From positions 2,418,001-2,482,000 of the forward strand of contig NZ_CP121194.1 in NCBI RefSeq assembly GCF_039993895.1: 64,000 nucleotides of DNA, in the 5' to 3' direction. Positions 36,228 to 44,672 of the stretch are shown piece by piece. The DNA comes from Edaphobacter paludis. GTDB taxonomy: Bacteria; Acidobacteriota; Terriglobia; Terriglobales; Acidobacteriaceae. The stretch's first letter is position 1; each line of letters starts with the position of its first letter. The notes under the pieces are model-generated. The model had not been told where the DNA came from. It made no database searches and saw only the letters and a program-made list of their open reading frames with translations. A program made the position numbers and the translations under genes.

Positions 36228-38489
36228 ATGTCTTTCCAAAATACGCAGCCTTTGCCCGGCGGGGACATCGCGGGGAACGCCCCCCCCGGATTCAGTACAG
36301 CTGGCGCTGACAACACATTGTCTGAGGCGATTCTCACGCTCAAAAAGCGGCGCTGGATCGTGATCGTAGCTGTGCTGCTCGGTTTTGTGTATGGAATTTA
36401 TAAGGCCAAAACGCAGCCAAAGCTGTACAACGCCTTCGGACAGATCCAGGTCAGGTCAGGTTCCTCCAATGAATACCGTATCGACGCAGCGGCGGCGATG
36501 GGCGGGAGCACCGACACGGCCTCGAAGATGCTGACCGAGATCCAGATACTCAAGAGCGACACGTTAATGTTGACCGTCGCTCGCGAAATGGATCTGGCGA
36601 ACAATCCCAATTTTCTCGAAGCAAAAGGGCCGATCGGGCATAGCAATCTGGATGATCCCGCAGTACGTCAGGCGACAATAGGCAGACTACAACACAACCT
36701 GCGCATTACTCTGGTTCCGAAGACAGAGATCATCAACATCAGCTACAGCAGTCTGAACGCCAAGCTCGCTGCGGATATCGTGAATAAGGTCATCGCGGCT
36801 TATATCCAACGCAGTTATGAAACAAGATTCGCATCGACCCAGCGGGTCTCGCAATGGCTCTCAAGCCAGTTGGATGACCTGAAACAGCAGGTCGAAACGT
36901 CTCAGGAACAAATGATGGAGCTGCAGAGGCGTCTGGGCATTCTGGGATTCGATCCTAATCACAACCAGATAAGCACCTCATTGGAAGATCTCTCCAAGGC
37001 GGCCGGCGACGCTAAACTCGCCCGCATCATCGCGGAGTCGCGATACCGCGTCCTTAGCGGCATGGACCCGGATTCAATGGAAAGTTCCATCGACACCATG
37101 CCCGGCGGAGCTCCTGCGGAGTTGAACCAGCTTCGTATCCAGCTTTCGACAGCTAAAGCAAATTATGCCCAGATGGAAGCAAATCTCGGGCCGAATCACC
37201 CGCAGTCGAAGTCGTTGAAGGCCCAAATCGCCGAACTCACCAGCGCAGTAGACAAGGAGCAGACTCGCCTGCTGCTGCAGGCAAAAGAGAACTACGTTGT
37301 CGCTCGCGCGAACGAAAATCAGACCAATGCCGCTCTCGAAGCCCAGAAGGCTGACGCCTATAAGCTGCGCGACGATCTCATCGAATACACACTTCGTCAG
37401 CGCGAATTCGAATCGAACCGGACCCTCTATGAGGGTCTCCTGCAAAAACTCCGCACCGCTGGGGTCGAGGCTGGCCTGGAATCGATGGAGATTGACATCG
37501 TCGATCCGGCCATGCCTCCAGCCCATCCCACTCTCAAATCATCATCAAAGATGGTCCTCGTAGGTGTGATCTTCGGCCTGATCGGCGGAATCATCGTCGC
37601 CTTCCTGATGGACAGTCTGGATACCGGTTTGCGCACCATCGCGGAGGTCGAAAGTGTCACGGAGCTGCCGTCCCTCGCAGTAATTCCGCGCGCACGAAGG
37701 ACATCGCCCGAACAAGGTGCTTCGATGACGACGGCGCAGAAAAACCTCATCGTCCTCTCACAGTCGAAATCGCAATTTGCAGAGGCCTTCCGGTCCCTCC
37801 GAACTTCGCTGCTTCTATCCACCACCGGCCACCCGCCAAAATTTATTCTGCTCACCAGCGCCACGCCTTCTGAAGGCAAAACCACGCTCTCGACTAACCT
37901 CGCCTGCATTCTGGCGCAGGGAGATGCGCGCGTCCTTCTGATCGATGCGGACCTTCGCAGGCCCAGCGTTCATCATCGTTTTGGAATGAGCGGCAAGGTA
38001 GGATTGACGACCATCCTCACCGGGGCGACCTCGCTTGAGAACGCCGTCCAGAATATCGCCGAGGTTCCAAATCTCGACATTCTAGCCGCCGGGCCAATGC
38101 CGCCTTTCCCATCCGAAATGCTAAGTTCGCATGCGATGGATTCGTTGCTGCAACACTGTGGCGATCTCTACACGCATGTGCTTCTCGATACGCCACCGAT
38201 CCTTTCCGTCACCGATGGCGTCGTCCTCGCGCGTCACGCCGATGCCGTGGTGCTTGTCGTTCGTCACGGAAGCTCGAGCAAGAATGTAGTGCGTCGTGCA
38301 CGAGATCTTCTGGTACGCTCGGCCGCCCCGCTTACTGGCATCGTACTCAATGCCGTCGATCTAAATTCTCCTGATTATTATGGATACTACGGGTATTCAG
38401 GCTATTCCTATTCCAGCGCCGATTCGGGAAGCTGGGAGCCCCAAGGTACGTCAGAAGTACACAATCGCAGGTCCGGGGAGACTGAATGA
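36228..38489 (+). CDS. Wzc-like polysaccharide co-polymerase / tyrosine autokinase
   Basis: A 753-residue inner membrane protein. Wzz domain with membrane helix near 47-63 and a second near 440, separated by a periplasmic coiled-coil region (about 190-400). Cytoplasmic BY-kinase domain: Walker A SEGKTT (548-553), Walker A' VLLIDADLRRP (569-579), Walker B LLDTPP (652-657), and a tyrosine cluster at 716-730 (DYYGYYGYSGYSYSS) with seven Tyr for autophosphorylation. It sets chain length and gates export of the polymer. Overlaps the Wza-like gene by 4 bases. Confidence 0.9.
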   Translation: MSFQNTQPLPGGDIAGNAPPGFSTAGADNTLSEAILTLKKRRWIVIVAVLLGFVYGIYKAKTQPKLYNAFGQIQVRSGSSNEYRIDAAAAMGGSTDTASKMLTEIQILKSDTLMLTVAREMDLANNPNFLEAKGPIGHSNLDDPAVRQATIGRLQHNLRITLVPKTEIINISYSSLNAKLAADIVNKVIAAYIQRSYETRFASTQRVSQWLSSQLDDLKQQVETSQEQMMELQRRLGILGFDPNHNQISTSLEDLSKAAGDAKLARIIAESRYRVLSGMDPDSMESSIDTMPGGAPAELNQLRIQLSTAKANYAQMEANLGPNHPQSKSLKAQIAELTSAVDKEQTRLLLQAKENYVVARANENQTNAALEAQKADAYKLRDDLIEYTLRQREFESNRTLYEGLLQKLRTAGVEAGLESMEIDIVDPAMPPAHPTLKSSSKMVLVGVIFGLIGGIIVAFLMDSLDTGLRTIAEVESVTELPSLAVIPRARRTSPEQGASMTTAQKNLIVLSQSKSQFAEAFRSLRTSLLLSTTGHPPKFILLTSATPSEGKTTLSTNLACILAQGDARVLLIDADLRRPSVHHRFGMSGKVGLTTILTGATSLENAVQNIAEVPNLDILAAGPMPPFPSEMLSSHAMDSLLQHCGDLYTHVLLDTPPILSVTDGVVLARHADAVVLVVRHGSSSKNVVRRARDLLVRSAAPLTGIVLNAVDLNSPDYYGYYGYSGYSYSSADSGSWEPQGTSEVHNRRSGETE

Positions 38490-39520
38490 TGAGAAAACAG
38501 GATCATCTCAGCCTCGTTAGCGGTAATCCGCTATCGCGGTCACACGTCATCCGAAGTCTGCCATTTTTAGCGGCAGCGATGCTTGCTTTATGTCTTTATC
38601 CCTCCCAGGCATCCGCTCAGTTCAGTGGTCCCGCTATCGGAATCTCTCAACCGGTTAATCCGAAGGTCACACCAACCACCGATCCCGCAATCCTCTATCC
38701 CGCAAGCCGCGATGTCATTCTCCAGCAGGGAGACCTCCTGACTGTCCAGATCTACGGGATGACCGACTACACGCCCGCTGTGCGAGTCAGCGTCGACGGC
38801 ACCGTCCAACTTCCTTTGATTGGCAGCCTGCATGTCGAAGGGCTTACTCTACATCAGGCAGAACACTTGATCGCGGAACGGTTAACGAGTGCCGGGATGT
38901 ATCGCGATCCGCAAGTGACAATTCAACTTCCCGAAGCACCCAACCAGGTCGTCACGCTCACTGGCGAAATGCATGGCAACATCCCCGTGGCAGGTCAGAA
39001 GCGGCTACTTGATGTCTTGTCGGCGGCAGGTGGGTTGCCCTCCACTGCAAGTCACACCATCACCATCGACCGGCCCGGTATTGCGCAGCCGATTGTTGTG
39101 GATCTCGGGACCGATCCTGCCAAAAGCGCGAGTGCGAACGTACCTGTTTTTCCAAGGGATACCATCGTCGTTTCCCGCGTCGGAGTCGTCTACCTGCTTG
39201 GAGCATTCAAAGTTCAGGGCGCTATTCCAATGCAGCAAAATTCACCGCTGACTCTTATGCAGGCGACGGCTCTCGGGGGAGGCGATGGATATCAGGGCAA
39301 GATGGAGGATCTGCGAATTATCCGGACAGAGGGGTTCGATCGTAAGGTCGTCCGCGTCAATCTCAGGAAAATCTACGATGGCAAGGAGCCGGACCCAGTG
39401 CTACAGGCGGATGATATCGTTCTCCTTCCCACCAACGCGATGAAGGCAGCAATCAAGAATGGGGGCGTTGCCACTTTGATAGGCATTGGCTCTCTTCTGC
39501 TCTACGCGACTCGCCCATAG
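38486..39520 (+). CDS. Polysaccharide export outer membrane protein (Wza-like)
   Basis: A 344-residue exported protein. Signal peptide about 1-45 with SLPFLAAAMLALCLYPSQASA as core; no lipobox cysteine, unlike classical Wza. Poly_export domain at about 70-155 (GDLLTVQIYG, VSVDGTVQLPLIGSLHVEGLT) followed by two SLBB segments (VVTLTGEMHGNIPV, VYLLGAFKVQGAIPM). A hydrophobic helix at the C-terminus (LIGIGSLLLYA) may span the outer membrane as in Wza. Translationally coupled with the kinase (ATGA overlap; GGGGAG upstream). Confidence 0.88.
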   Translation: MMRKQDHLSLVSGNPLSRSHVIRSLPFLAAAMLALCLYPSQASAQFSGPAIGISQPVNPKVTPTTDPAILYPASRDVILQQGDLLTVQIYGMTDYTPAVRVSVDGTVQLPLIGSLHVEGLTLHQAEHLIAERLTSAGMYRDPQVTIQLPEAPNQVVTLTGEMHGNIPVAGQKRLLDVLSAAGGLPSTASHTITIDRPGIAQPIVVDLGTDPAKSASANVPVFPRDTIVVSRVGVVYLLGAFKVQGAIPMQQNSPLTLMQATALGGGDGYQGKMEDLRIIRTEGFDRKVVRVNLRKIYDGKEPDPVLQADDIVLLPTNAMKAAIKNGGVATLIGIGSLLLYATRP

Positions 39521-39605
39521 GCGTTTGGTTAAACCACTTTTTACCGATGTTCGACTAACTAAGAAAAGTTCGCCCTGTGGCTTCCTAACGGTCAAGGCCA
39601 AAAGA

Positions 39606-40829
39606 ATGACAAAAAAAGTAAAGCTTGCCTATCTTGTAAGTCATCCGATTCAATATCAGGCACCCCTGCTGCGACGAATTGCGCAGGAGCCAGACATCGA
39701 ACTGACTGTCTTTTTTAGTTCCGACTTCTCGGTTCGAAGCTACAAAGACGAGGGTTTTGGGGGCGTAGGTGTCAAATGGGATGTGCCGCTCCTGGATGGT
39801 TACCATCATGAATTTCTCCCTGGAATTCGCGAGAACGCCACAGTTGGCGTTACCCGTCCACTCAGCTACGGGATTCTCAAGCGTTTACGCGGAGGCAAAG
39901 ACGAGTCCCCCTTTGACGTAGTGTGGGTTCATGGATACTCGACCGTCAATGCGATGCATGGAATCCTGGCGGCGAAAGCGTTGGGAATACCAGTCCTGCT
40001 TCGCGCCGAATCATGGTTGAGGGATCGAGAACGCACAGGTCTCAAGCTGGCAGCAAAGCACCTTTTTTTCAAATTCCTCAAGCAGTGTATTGATGGAGTC
40101 CTCCCCATTGGAACGCTAAACTCTGCTTATTGGCGCCATTATTTAGGTGATGATTTCCCGCAATATCTGATGCCCTACGCTGTCGACAATCACTACTTTC
40201 AAAGACGTAGTCAAGAGGCGATCCCGCATCGCGAACAGCTGCAAAAGGAATTGAATCTTGATCCATCCAGACCCGTCATTCTTTTCGCCTCAAAGCTGCA
40301 AAGTCGTAAACGTTGCGAAGACCTGCTTACCGCATACCTCAACCTATCCCCCGGCCCCGGACAGGATCCACGTCCGTACCTCGTGATCGTCGGAGATGGC
40401 GAAGAGCGCGCCGCTCTTGAAAAGAGGGCTGCGGATAGCGGATGCAGCAGCATTCGCTTCTGCGGGTTCCGAAACCAGTCAGAATTACCAGGATTTTTCG
40501 ATATCGCGACGATATTTGTTTTGCCCTCCCGCCACGAGCCGTGGGGATTGATTGTGAATGAAGTAATGAACGCAGGTCGCGCCGTCATCATCTCTGACGA
40601 TGTCGGATGCCAGCCGGACTTAGTTACCGATGGGGTTGAAGGTTGCATATTCCCCGCCGGGAACGTCGCTGCGCTTACAGATGCGCTGCAAAGAGCTTTG
40701 GCCACCCCGGAGACAGCCCAACTCATGGGAAGACGCGGATTGGAACGAATCCAGACGTGGAGTTATGAAGAGGACATCGTAGGTTTGCGAAAGGCAATTG
40801 CACAGACCACTGGCAAGATAATCGCCTGA
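39606..40829 (+). CDS. Glycosyltransferase family 4 protein
   Basis: A 407-residue GT-B glycosyltransferase. The N-terminal domain begins KLAYLVSHPIQYQAPLLRRIA, a start found in GT4 enzymes of exopolysaccharide clusters; the C-terminal domain has ILFASKLQSRKRCEDLL, VIVGDGEE, IRFCGFRNQSELPGFF and the nucleotide-sugar site ATIFVLPSRHEPWGLIVNEVMNAG (E..G......E). It adds one sugar to the lipid-linked unit in the cytoplasm; donor unknown. ATG at 39606 is used because the conserved domain begins there and 40 codons of upstream frame lack similarity. Confidence 0.85.
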   Translation: MTKKVKLAYLVSHPIQYQAPLLRRIAQEPDIELTVFFSSDFSVRSYKDEGFGGVGVKWDVPLLDGYHHEFLPGIRENATVGVTRPLSYGILKRLRGGKDESPFDVVWVHGYSTVNAMHGILAAKALGIPVLLRAESWLRDRERTGLKLAAKHLFFKFLKQCIDGVLPIGTLNSAYWRHYLGDDFPQYLMPYAVDNHYFQRRSQEAIPHREQLQKELNLDPSRPVILFASKLQSRKRCEDLLTAYLNLSPGPGQDPRPYLVIVGDGEERAALEKRAADSGCSSIRFCGFRNQSELPGFFDIATIFVLPSRHEPWGLIVNEVMNAGRAVIISDDVGCQPDLVTDGVEGCIFPAGNVAALTDALQRALATPETAQLMGRRGLERIQTWSYEEDIVGLRKAIAQTTGKIIA

Positions 40830-40899
40830 GCGATGTCTGATTTTCTCCGTTGTTTTCTACAAAAGATCGCCTGCGATGCTTTCAGAAGGTGAATGACTG

Positions 40900-42057
40900 A
40901 TGCGTATTCTTCACATCATGGGGACCCTGGACCCGGCCGCCGGCGGCCCCTCCCAGTCCGTGCGGGTACTGATGAGCTATGCATCCATCGGCTACGTCGG
41001 CGAAGTAGTGACACTCGACGATCCTGAAGCCCCGTGGCTCAAGACCCTCGCATTTCCGGTTCATCCGCTTGGCCCCGTTGGCTCAACCTACGGTTTCAAT
41101 CCCAAACTAGTGCCATGGATCAAGGCCAACCGCCATCGCTTCGACGGCGTCGTCGTGAATGGTTTGTGGCAGTATTGCGGTCTTGCCGCACGGCGCGCCC
41201 TCTCCGGAACCAACACTCCCTACCTTGTCTTCACGCACGGAATGTTGGACCCCTACTTCAAACATGCCTTCCCGCTGAAGCACGCCAAGAAGTGGCCTTA
41301 TTGGCTATTGGCAGAATATTGGAACCTGCGCGGCGCATATCGGGTCCTATTCACATCGGAGGCGGAGAAGCAGCTCGCCGAAGAGAGCTTCTGGTTGCAT
41401 CGCTGGAATCCTTATGTCGTTCCTTACGGTGCAAAGGGACCGGCCGGCGACCTCGAGGCGATGAAGCAGATCTTCCTGGATCAATGTCCGCAGGTGAAGG
41501 ACAAGCGCTACCTCCTTTTTCTCGGACGAATCCACCGGAAAAAGGGCTGCGACCTGCTGGTCGATGCCTTTGCAAAGGTCGCCGCCGCCGATCCTGAACT
41601 CCATCTCGTGATGGCCGGTCCCGATCCCCAACAGTGGAGCGCCGAATTGCAGCAGACGGCGTTCAAGGCAGGTATCGCTGACCGTATCCACTGGCCCGGC
41701 ATGATTACCGGCGATGCGAAGTGGGGTGCCTTTTACGGGGCCGAGGCCTTCATCCTTCCGTCCCATCAGGAGAACTTTGGCATCGCAGTCGCCGAAGCGA
41801 TGGCCTGCGGCACTCCCGTCCTTCTTTCCGACAAGGTGAACATCGCCGACGAAATCGCCAACGACGGCGCAGGATTCATGGAACCGGACACGCTTGACGG
41901 AACGCTCCATCTACTGCAACGCTGGATCGCAACTTCGCCGCAGCAACGCGAGCAGATGGCACAGCAGGCACAGCGCAGCTTCAAAGAGCGTTACGATATG
42001 CAGCAGACCGCAAAGACAATCATTCAGCTGTTCGAAGCAGCAAACCATCATTCTTAA
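40900..42057 (+). CDS. Glycosyltransferase family 4 protein
   Basis: A 385-residue GT-B enzyme. Start MRILHIMGTLDPAAGGPSQS contains the Gly-rich acceptor-side loop; the second domain has LFLGRIHRKKGCDLLVDAFA and the donor motif AEAFILPSHQENFGIAVAEAMACGTPV (E...G...E). A member of the same polysaccharide cluster; acceptor and donor are not predictable. AGAAGG about 10 bases before the ATG. It is 15 bases before the acetyltransferase gene, so the two are probably co-translated. Confidence 0.85.
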   Translation: MRILHIMGTLDPAAGGPSQSVRVLMSYASIGYVGEVVTLDDPEAPWLKTLAFPVHPLGPVGSTYGFNPKLVPWIKANRHRFDGVVVNGLWQYCGLAARRALSGTNTPYLVFTHGMLDPYFKHAFPLKHAKKWPYWLLAEYWNLRGAYRVLFTSEAEKQLAEESFWLHRWNPYVVPYGAKGPAGDLEAMKQIFLDQCPQVKDKRYLLFLGRIHRKKGCDLLVDAFAKVAAADPELHLVMAGPDPQQWSAELQQTAFKAGIADRIHWPGMITGDAKWGAFYGAEAFILPSHQENFGIAVAEAMACGTPVLLSDKVNIADEIANDGAGFMEPDTLDGTLHLLQRWIATSPQQREQMAQQAQRSFKERYDMQQTAKTIIQLFEAANHHS

Positions 42058-42072
42058 AGATCGCTGACCACC

Positions 42073-42669
42073 ATGCCCAGGCAGATTCACTACAACGCAA
42101 ATGAGCACATCTCGCCCGAGACCGCTGCCGATCCTTATCTCCGCCCAGCCTTTTCTACCAGCAACCGGATGCGTCGTGTCATCTGGAATCTCTGCCGGCT
42201 TCTGCTTTATCGAACTTCCCCACGGCCCCTCCATTCCTGGCGATCCTTCCTGCTCCGTTCCTTCGGAGCCACGATGGGACCAAACTGCCATTTCTATCCG
42301 GGGTCAAAAGTATGGGCGCCTTGGAACCTCACCTGCGCAGATCAGGTAACCGCCGCCGACGGCGCAGAGATCTATAACCCTGCGCCCATCATCTTTGGCT
42401 CTCACGCGATCCTCTCGCAGGACGCCTACATTTGCGGTGCCACTCACGACTACGACGACGCAGCATTTCCCCTGCTCGCATACGCCATGAGCTTCGGCGC
42501 ATACGCCTGGATCTGCGCCCGAGCCTCGGTCGCACCTGGAGTCAATGTAGGCGAAGGCGCCGTACTCGGGCTGGGCTCCGTCGCGACCAGAGACCTCGCA
42601 CCCTGGACGGTCTATGCGGGAGCGCCTGCCGCCAAAGTCAAAGACAGGCAGCGATCCCACGAAGTCTGA
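42073..42669 (+). CDS. WcaF-like acetyltransferase (left-handed beta helix)
   Basis: A 198-residue hexapeptide-repeat acetyltransferase resembling WcaF of colanic acid clusters: RRVIWNLCRLLLYRTSPRPLHSWRSFLLRSFGA precursor helix in two pieces, then left-handed beta-helix repeats from about 75 (NPAPIIFGSHAILSQDAYIC, the HDYDD loop, VAPGVNVGEGAVLGLGSVA) and a C-terminal AGAPAAKVK. It would transfer an acetyl group from acetyl-CoA to a sugar of the exopolysaccharide in the cytoplasm. It closes the plus-strand part of the locus; a minus-strand receiver gene follows. Confidence 0.84.
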   Translation: MPRQIHYNANEHISPETAADPYLRPAFSTSNRMRRVIWNLCRLLLYRTSPRPLHSWRSFLLRSFGATMGPNCHFYPGSKVWAPWNLTCADQVTAADGAEIYNPAPIIFGSHAILSQDAYICGATHDYDDAAFPLLAYAMSFGAYAWICARASVAPGVNVGEGAVLGLGSVATRDLAPWTVYAGAPAAKVKDRQRSHEV

Positions 42670-42777
42670 TAAACGCCCGAAAATCATATTTTGAAAAGCG
42701 AGACTTCAGTCCAGGCGCAATTCCGTGCAACGACTGAAGAACTTTTCTCGAACCCAATGTGCCTTTTCGCCGCCAGT

Positions 42778-43161
42778 TTAGCTGCGTAATTTTGCCAGCA
42801 GGTCCGTCGGATGAACGGGCTTGGCCAGAATCTCAAACTCATGGCCCTGGGTGCGCGCCTTCTCCAGAAGATCCGCCGTCGCAGCCTGTCCGGAGAACAA
42901 TAAAATCTTGCACTTCGGCAGCTTGGTGCGCGTAATGATTGCTGCTTCAATTCCCGTCATGCCAGTCATAATGACGTCGCTGATGAGCATGTCCGGCTGA
43001 AAGCTGTCGAGCGTTTCAACCGCCGTTTCCCCGCTGAACACCGCACGCGCCTCAAAGCCCGCCTGATTCAGGATAATCGCGAGAGTATTGGCAATCACCT
43101 GTTCGTCATCGGCGACAAGTACTCTGGGCTTAGGCGTAGTGGTGGATGTCGGATCTGCCAT
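42778..43161 (-). CDS. Single-domain response regulator (CheY-like)
   Basis: A 127-residue stand-alone receiver: acidic pocket D18/D19, phospho-acceptor D62 (ISDVIM), S90 at the conserved Ser/Thr position and K114 (AKPVHP). There is no output domain, so it acts by protein-protein contact or as a phosphate relay. No histidine kinase is adjacent; it lies between the polysaccharide genes and a divergent ABC transporter, either of which it could influence (inference). Confidence 0.88.
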   Translation of the reverse strand: MADPTSTTTPKPRVLVADDEQVIANTLAIILNQAGFEARAVFSGETAVETLDSFQPDMLISDVIMTGMTGIEAAIITRTKLPKCKILLFSGQAATADLLEKARTQGHEFEILAKPVHPTDLLAKLRS

Positions 43162-43325
43162 GCTTGTATGTCCTCAAGTCAAAGATTCATCGTTCAGTTG
43201 TAAATGCAACTGCGCCAGCTTGCTTTTACTTTTTGTCTATAAGCTAATGATACGCTGACCGCAGTGTTGATAGACGGTTGACGCGCCCGAATTCAGCGAT
43301 CAAATTCATAATATTAGAAAAAAAT
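43162..43325. promoter_or_regulatory. Divergent region between receiver gene and ABC operon
   Basis: 164 AT-rich bases containing promoters in both directions. The sequence before the ABC start (43326) has no Shine-Dalgarno-like element, so that mRNA may be leaderless or weakly translated. Confidence 0.35.
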
Positions 43326-44672
43326 ATGCAGCCAGTGATCATACGTGCCGAACAGGTCGAGAAATACTATCCGCAGCCGAGCGAGAACCGCATCCAGGTT
43401 ATCTCTCCCACTGACCTCTCCATCTCTGCGGGCGAAATCGTCGCGCTTCTCGGCCCCTCAGGCTCCGGTAAATCCACGCTGCTGCGAATGTTGACCGGTC
43501 TGTCGGCCCCCTCTGCCGGCGTCGTTTACTGGCACGAAAAGCCAATTTCCACCGCCGACGTAAATGTTTCTATCGTCTTTCAAAGTTTCGCGCTCTTTCC
43601 CTGGCTCACCGTCCTTGAAAATGTCGAGGCGCCTCTCAAGGCCCGCGGCATGGAAGCCACCGAAAGGCGCAAGCGCAGCCTCAAAATTCTCGACACCGTA
43701 GGCCTCGACGGTTTCCAGGCAGCCTACCCGAAGGAACTCTCCGGAGGGATGCGGCAGCGAGTTGGCTTCGCCCGCGCCCTGGTAGTCGAACCGGAGGTCC
43801 TCTTCATGGACGAGCCCTTCTCCGCCCTCGACGTCCTCACCGCCGAAAACCTCCGCAGCGAATTGCTCGAACTCTGGCAGAAGAAGACCATCCCGACCAA
43901 GGCCATCTTTCTCGTCACTCACAACATCGAAGAGGCCGTTCTGCTGGCCGACCGCATCATAGTGCTCGGCCGCAATCCCGGCCATGTGCGAACAGACTTC
44001 AAGGTCTCGCTGTCTCACCCCCGCGACCGCAAAACAGCGGCTTTCACGCAGTTGGTCGACTACATCTACAAGGTCCTCACCCAGCCCGAAACCAAGCCGC
44101 CCGCTCTGCCGCGACTCGGCGGAAAACCATCTCGAAACCAGCGTCAGATGCACTACCAGATGCTTCCCCATGCCCGCCCCGGCGGCATCGCCGGCCTGCT
44201 CGAACTTGTGCTCGACCACGAAGGCAAAGACGACATCTACCGTCTCGCCGACGACCTCGCCTTCGAGATTGACGACCTGCTCCCCATCGTCGACGCCGCG
44301 CAACTACTCGGCTTCCTCACCGTCACCGAAGGTGACGCCGCCATCACGCCAACCGGCGCAGAGTACGCCAACTCCGAGATCCTCCGCCAGAAAGAACTCT
44401 TCCGCACTGCGGCACTAGAGAACGTACTTCTGCTGCGCCAGATCGTCCGCGCCCTCGAGGCCAAGAGCGACCGCTCCGTCCCTGAAGAGTTCTTCCACGA
44501 CATGCTTGACGAGCAGTTCAGCGAAGACGAGACAATCCTGCAACTCGAAACCGCCATCAACTGGGGTCGTTACGCTGAACTCTTCGACTTCGATGTCTCC
44601 CGCAGAAGATTCATCCTTCACGAAAAGCTCAATGAGTCCGAGCCCGAAAGTTCCGCGGAGATCGATGCATGA
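43326..44672 (+). CDS. ABC ATPase (nitrate/sulfonate type) with extra C-terminal domain
   Basis: A 448-residue protein. Residues 1-265 are an SsuB/NrtD-type ATPase: Walker A GPSGSGKS (43-50), signature LSGGMRQRVGFARAL, Walker B VLFMDEPFSALD with intact Glu, switch LVTHNIEEAVLLADR. Residues about 285-448 are the AAA-associated C-terminal domain found on some of these ATPases, predicted helical and possibly sensory (QMLPHARPGGIAGLLELV, DDIYRLADDLAFEIDDLLPI). It overlaps the permease gene by 4 bases (ATGA). No binding protein gene is adjacent, so the substrate is unknown. TTG at 43278 would give a longer form without a better ribosome site. Confidence 0.83.
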   Translation: MQPVIIRAEQVEKYYPQPSENRIQVISPTDLSISAGEIVALLGPSGSGKSTLLRMLTGLSAPSAGVVYWHEKPISTADVNVSIVFQSFALFPWLTVLENVEAPLKARGMEATERRKRSLKILDTVGLDGFQAAYPKELSGGMRQRVGFARALVVEPEVLFMDEPFSALDVLTAENLRSELLELWQKKTIPTKAIFLVTHNIEEAVLLADRIIVLGRNPGHVRTDFKVSLSHPRDRKTAAFTQLVDYIYKVLTQPETKPPALPRLGGKPSRNQRQMHYQMLPHARPGGIAGLLELVLDHEGKDDIYRLADDLAFEIDDLLPIVDAAQLLGFLTVTEGDAAITPTGAEYANSEILRQKELFRTAALENVLLLRQIVRALEAKSDRSVPEEFFHDMLDEQFSEDETILQLETAINWGRYAELFDFDVSRRRFILHEKLNESEPESSAEIDA

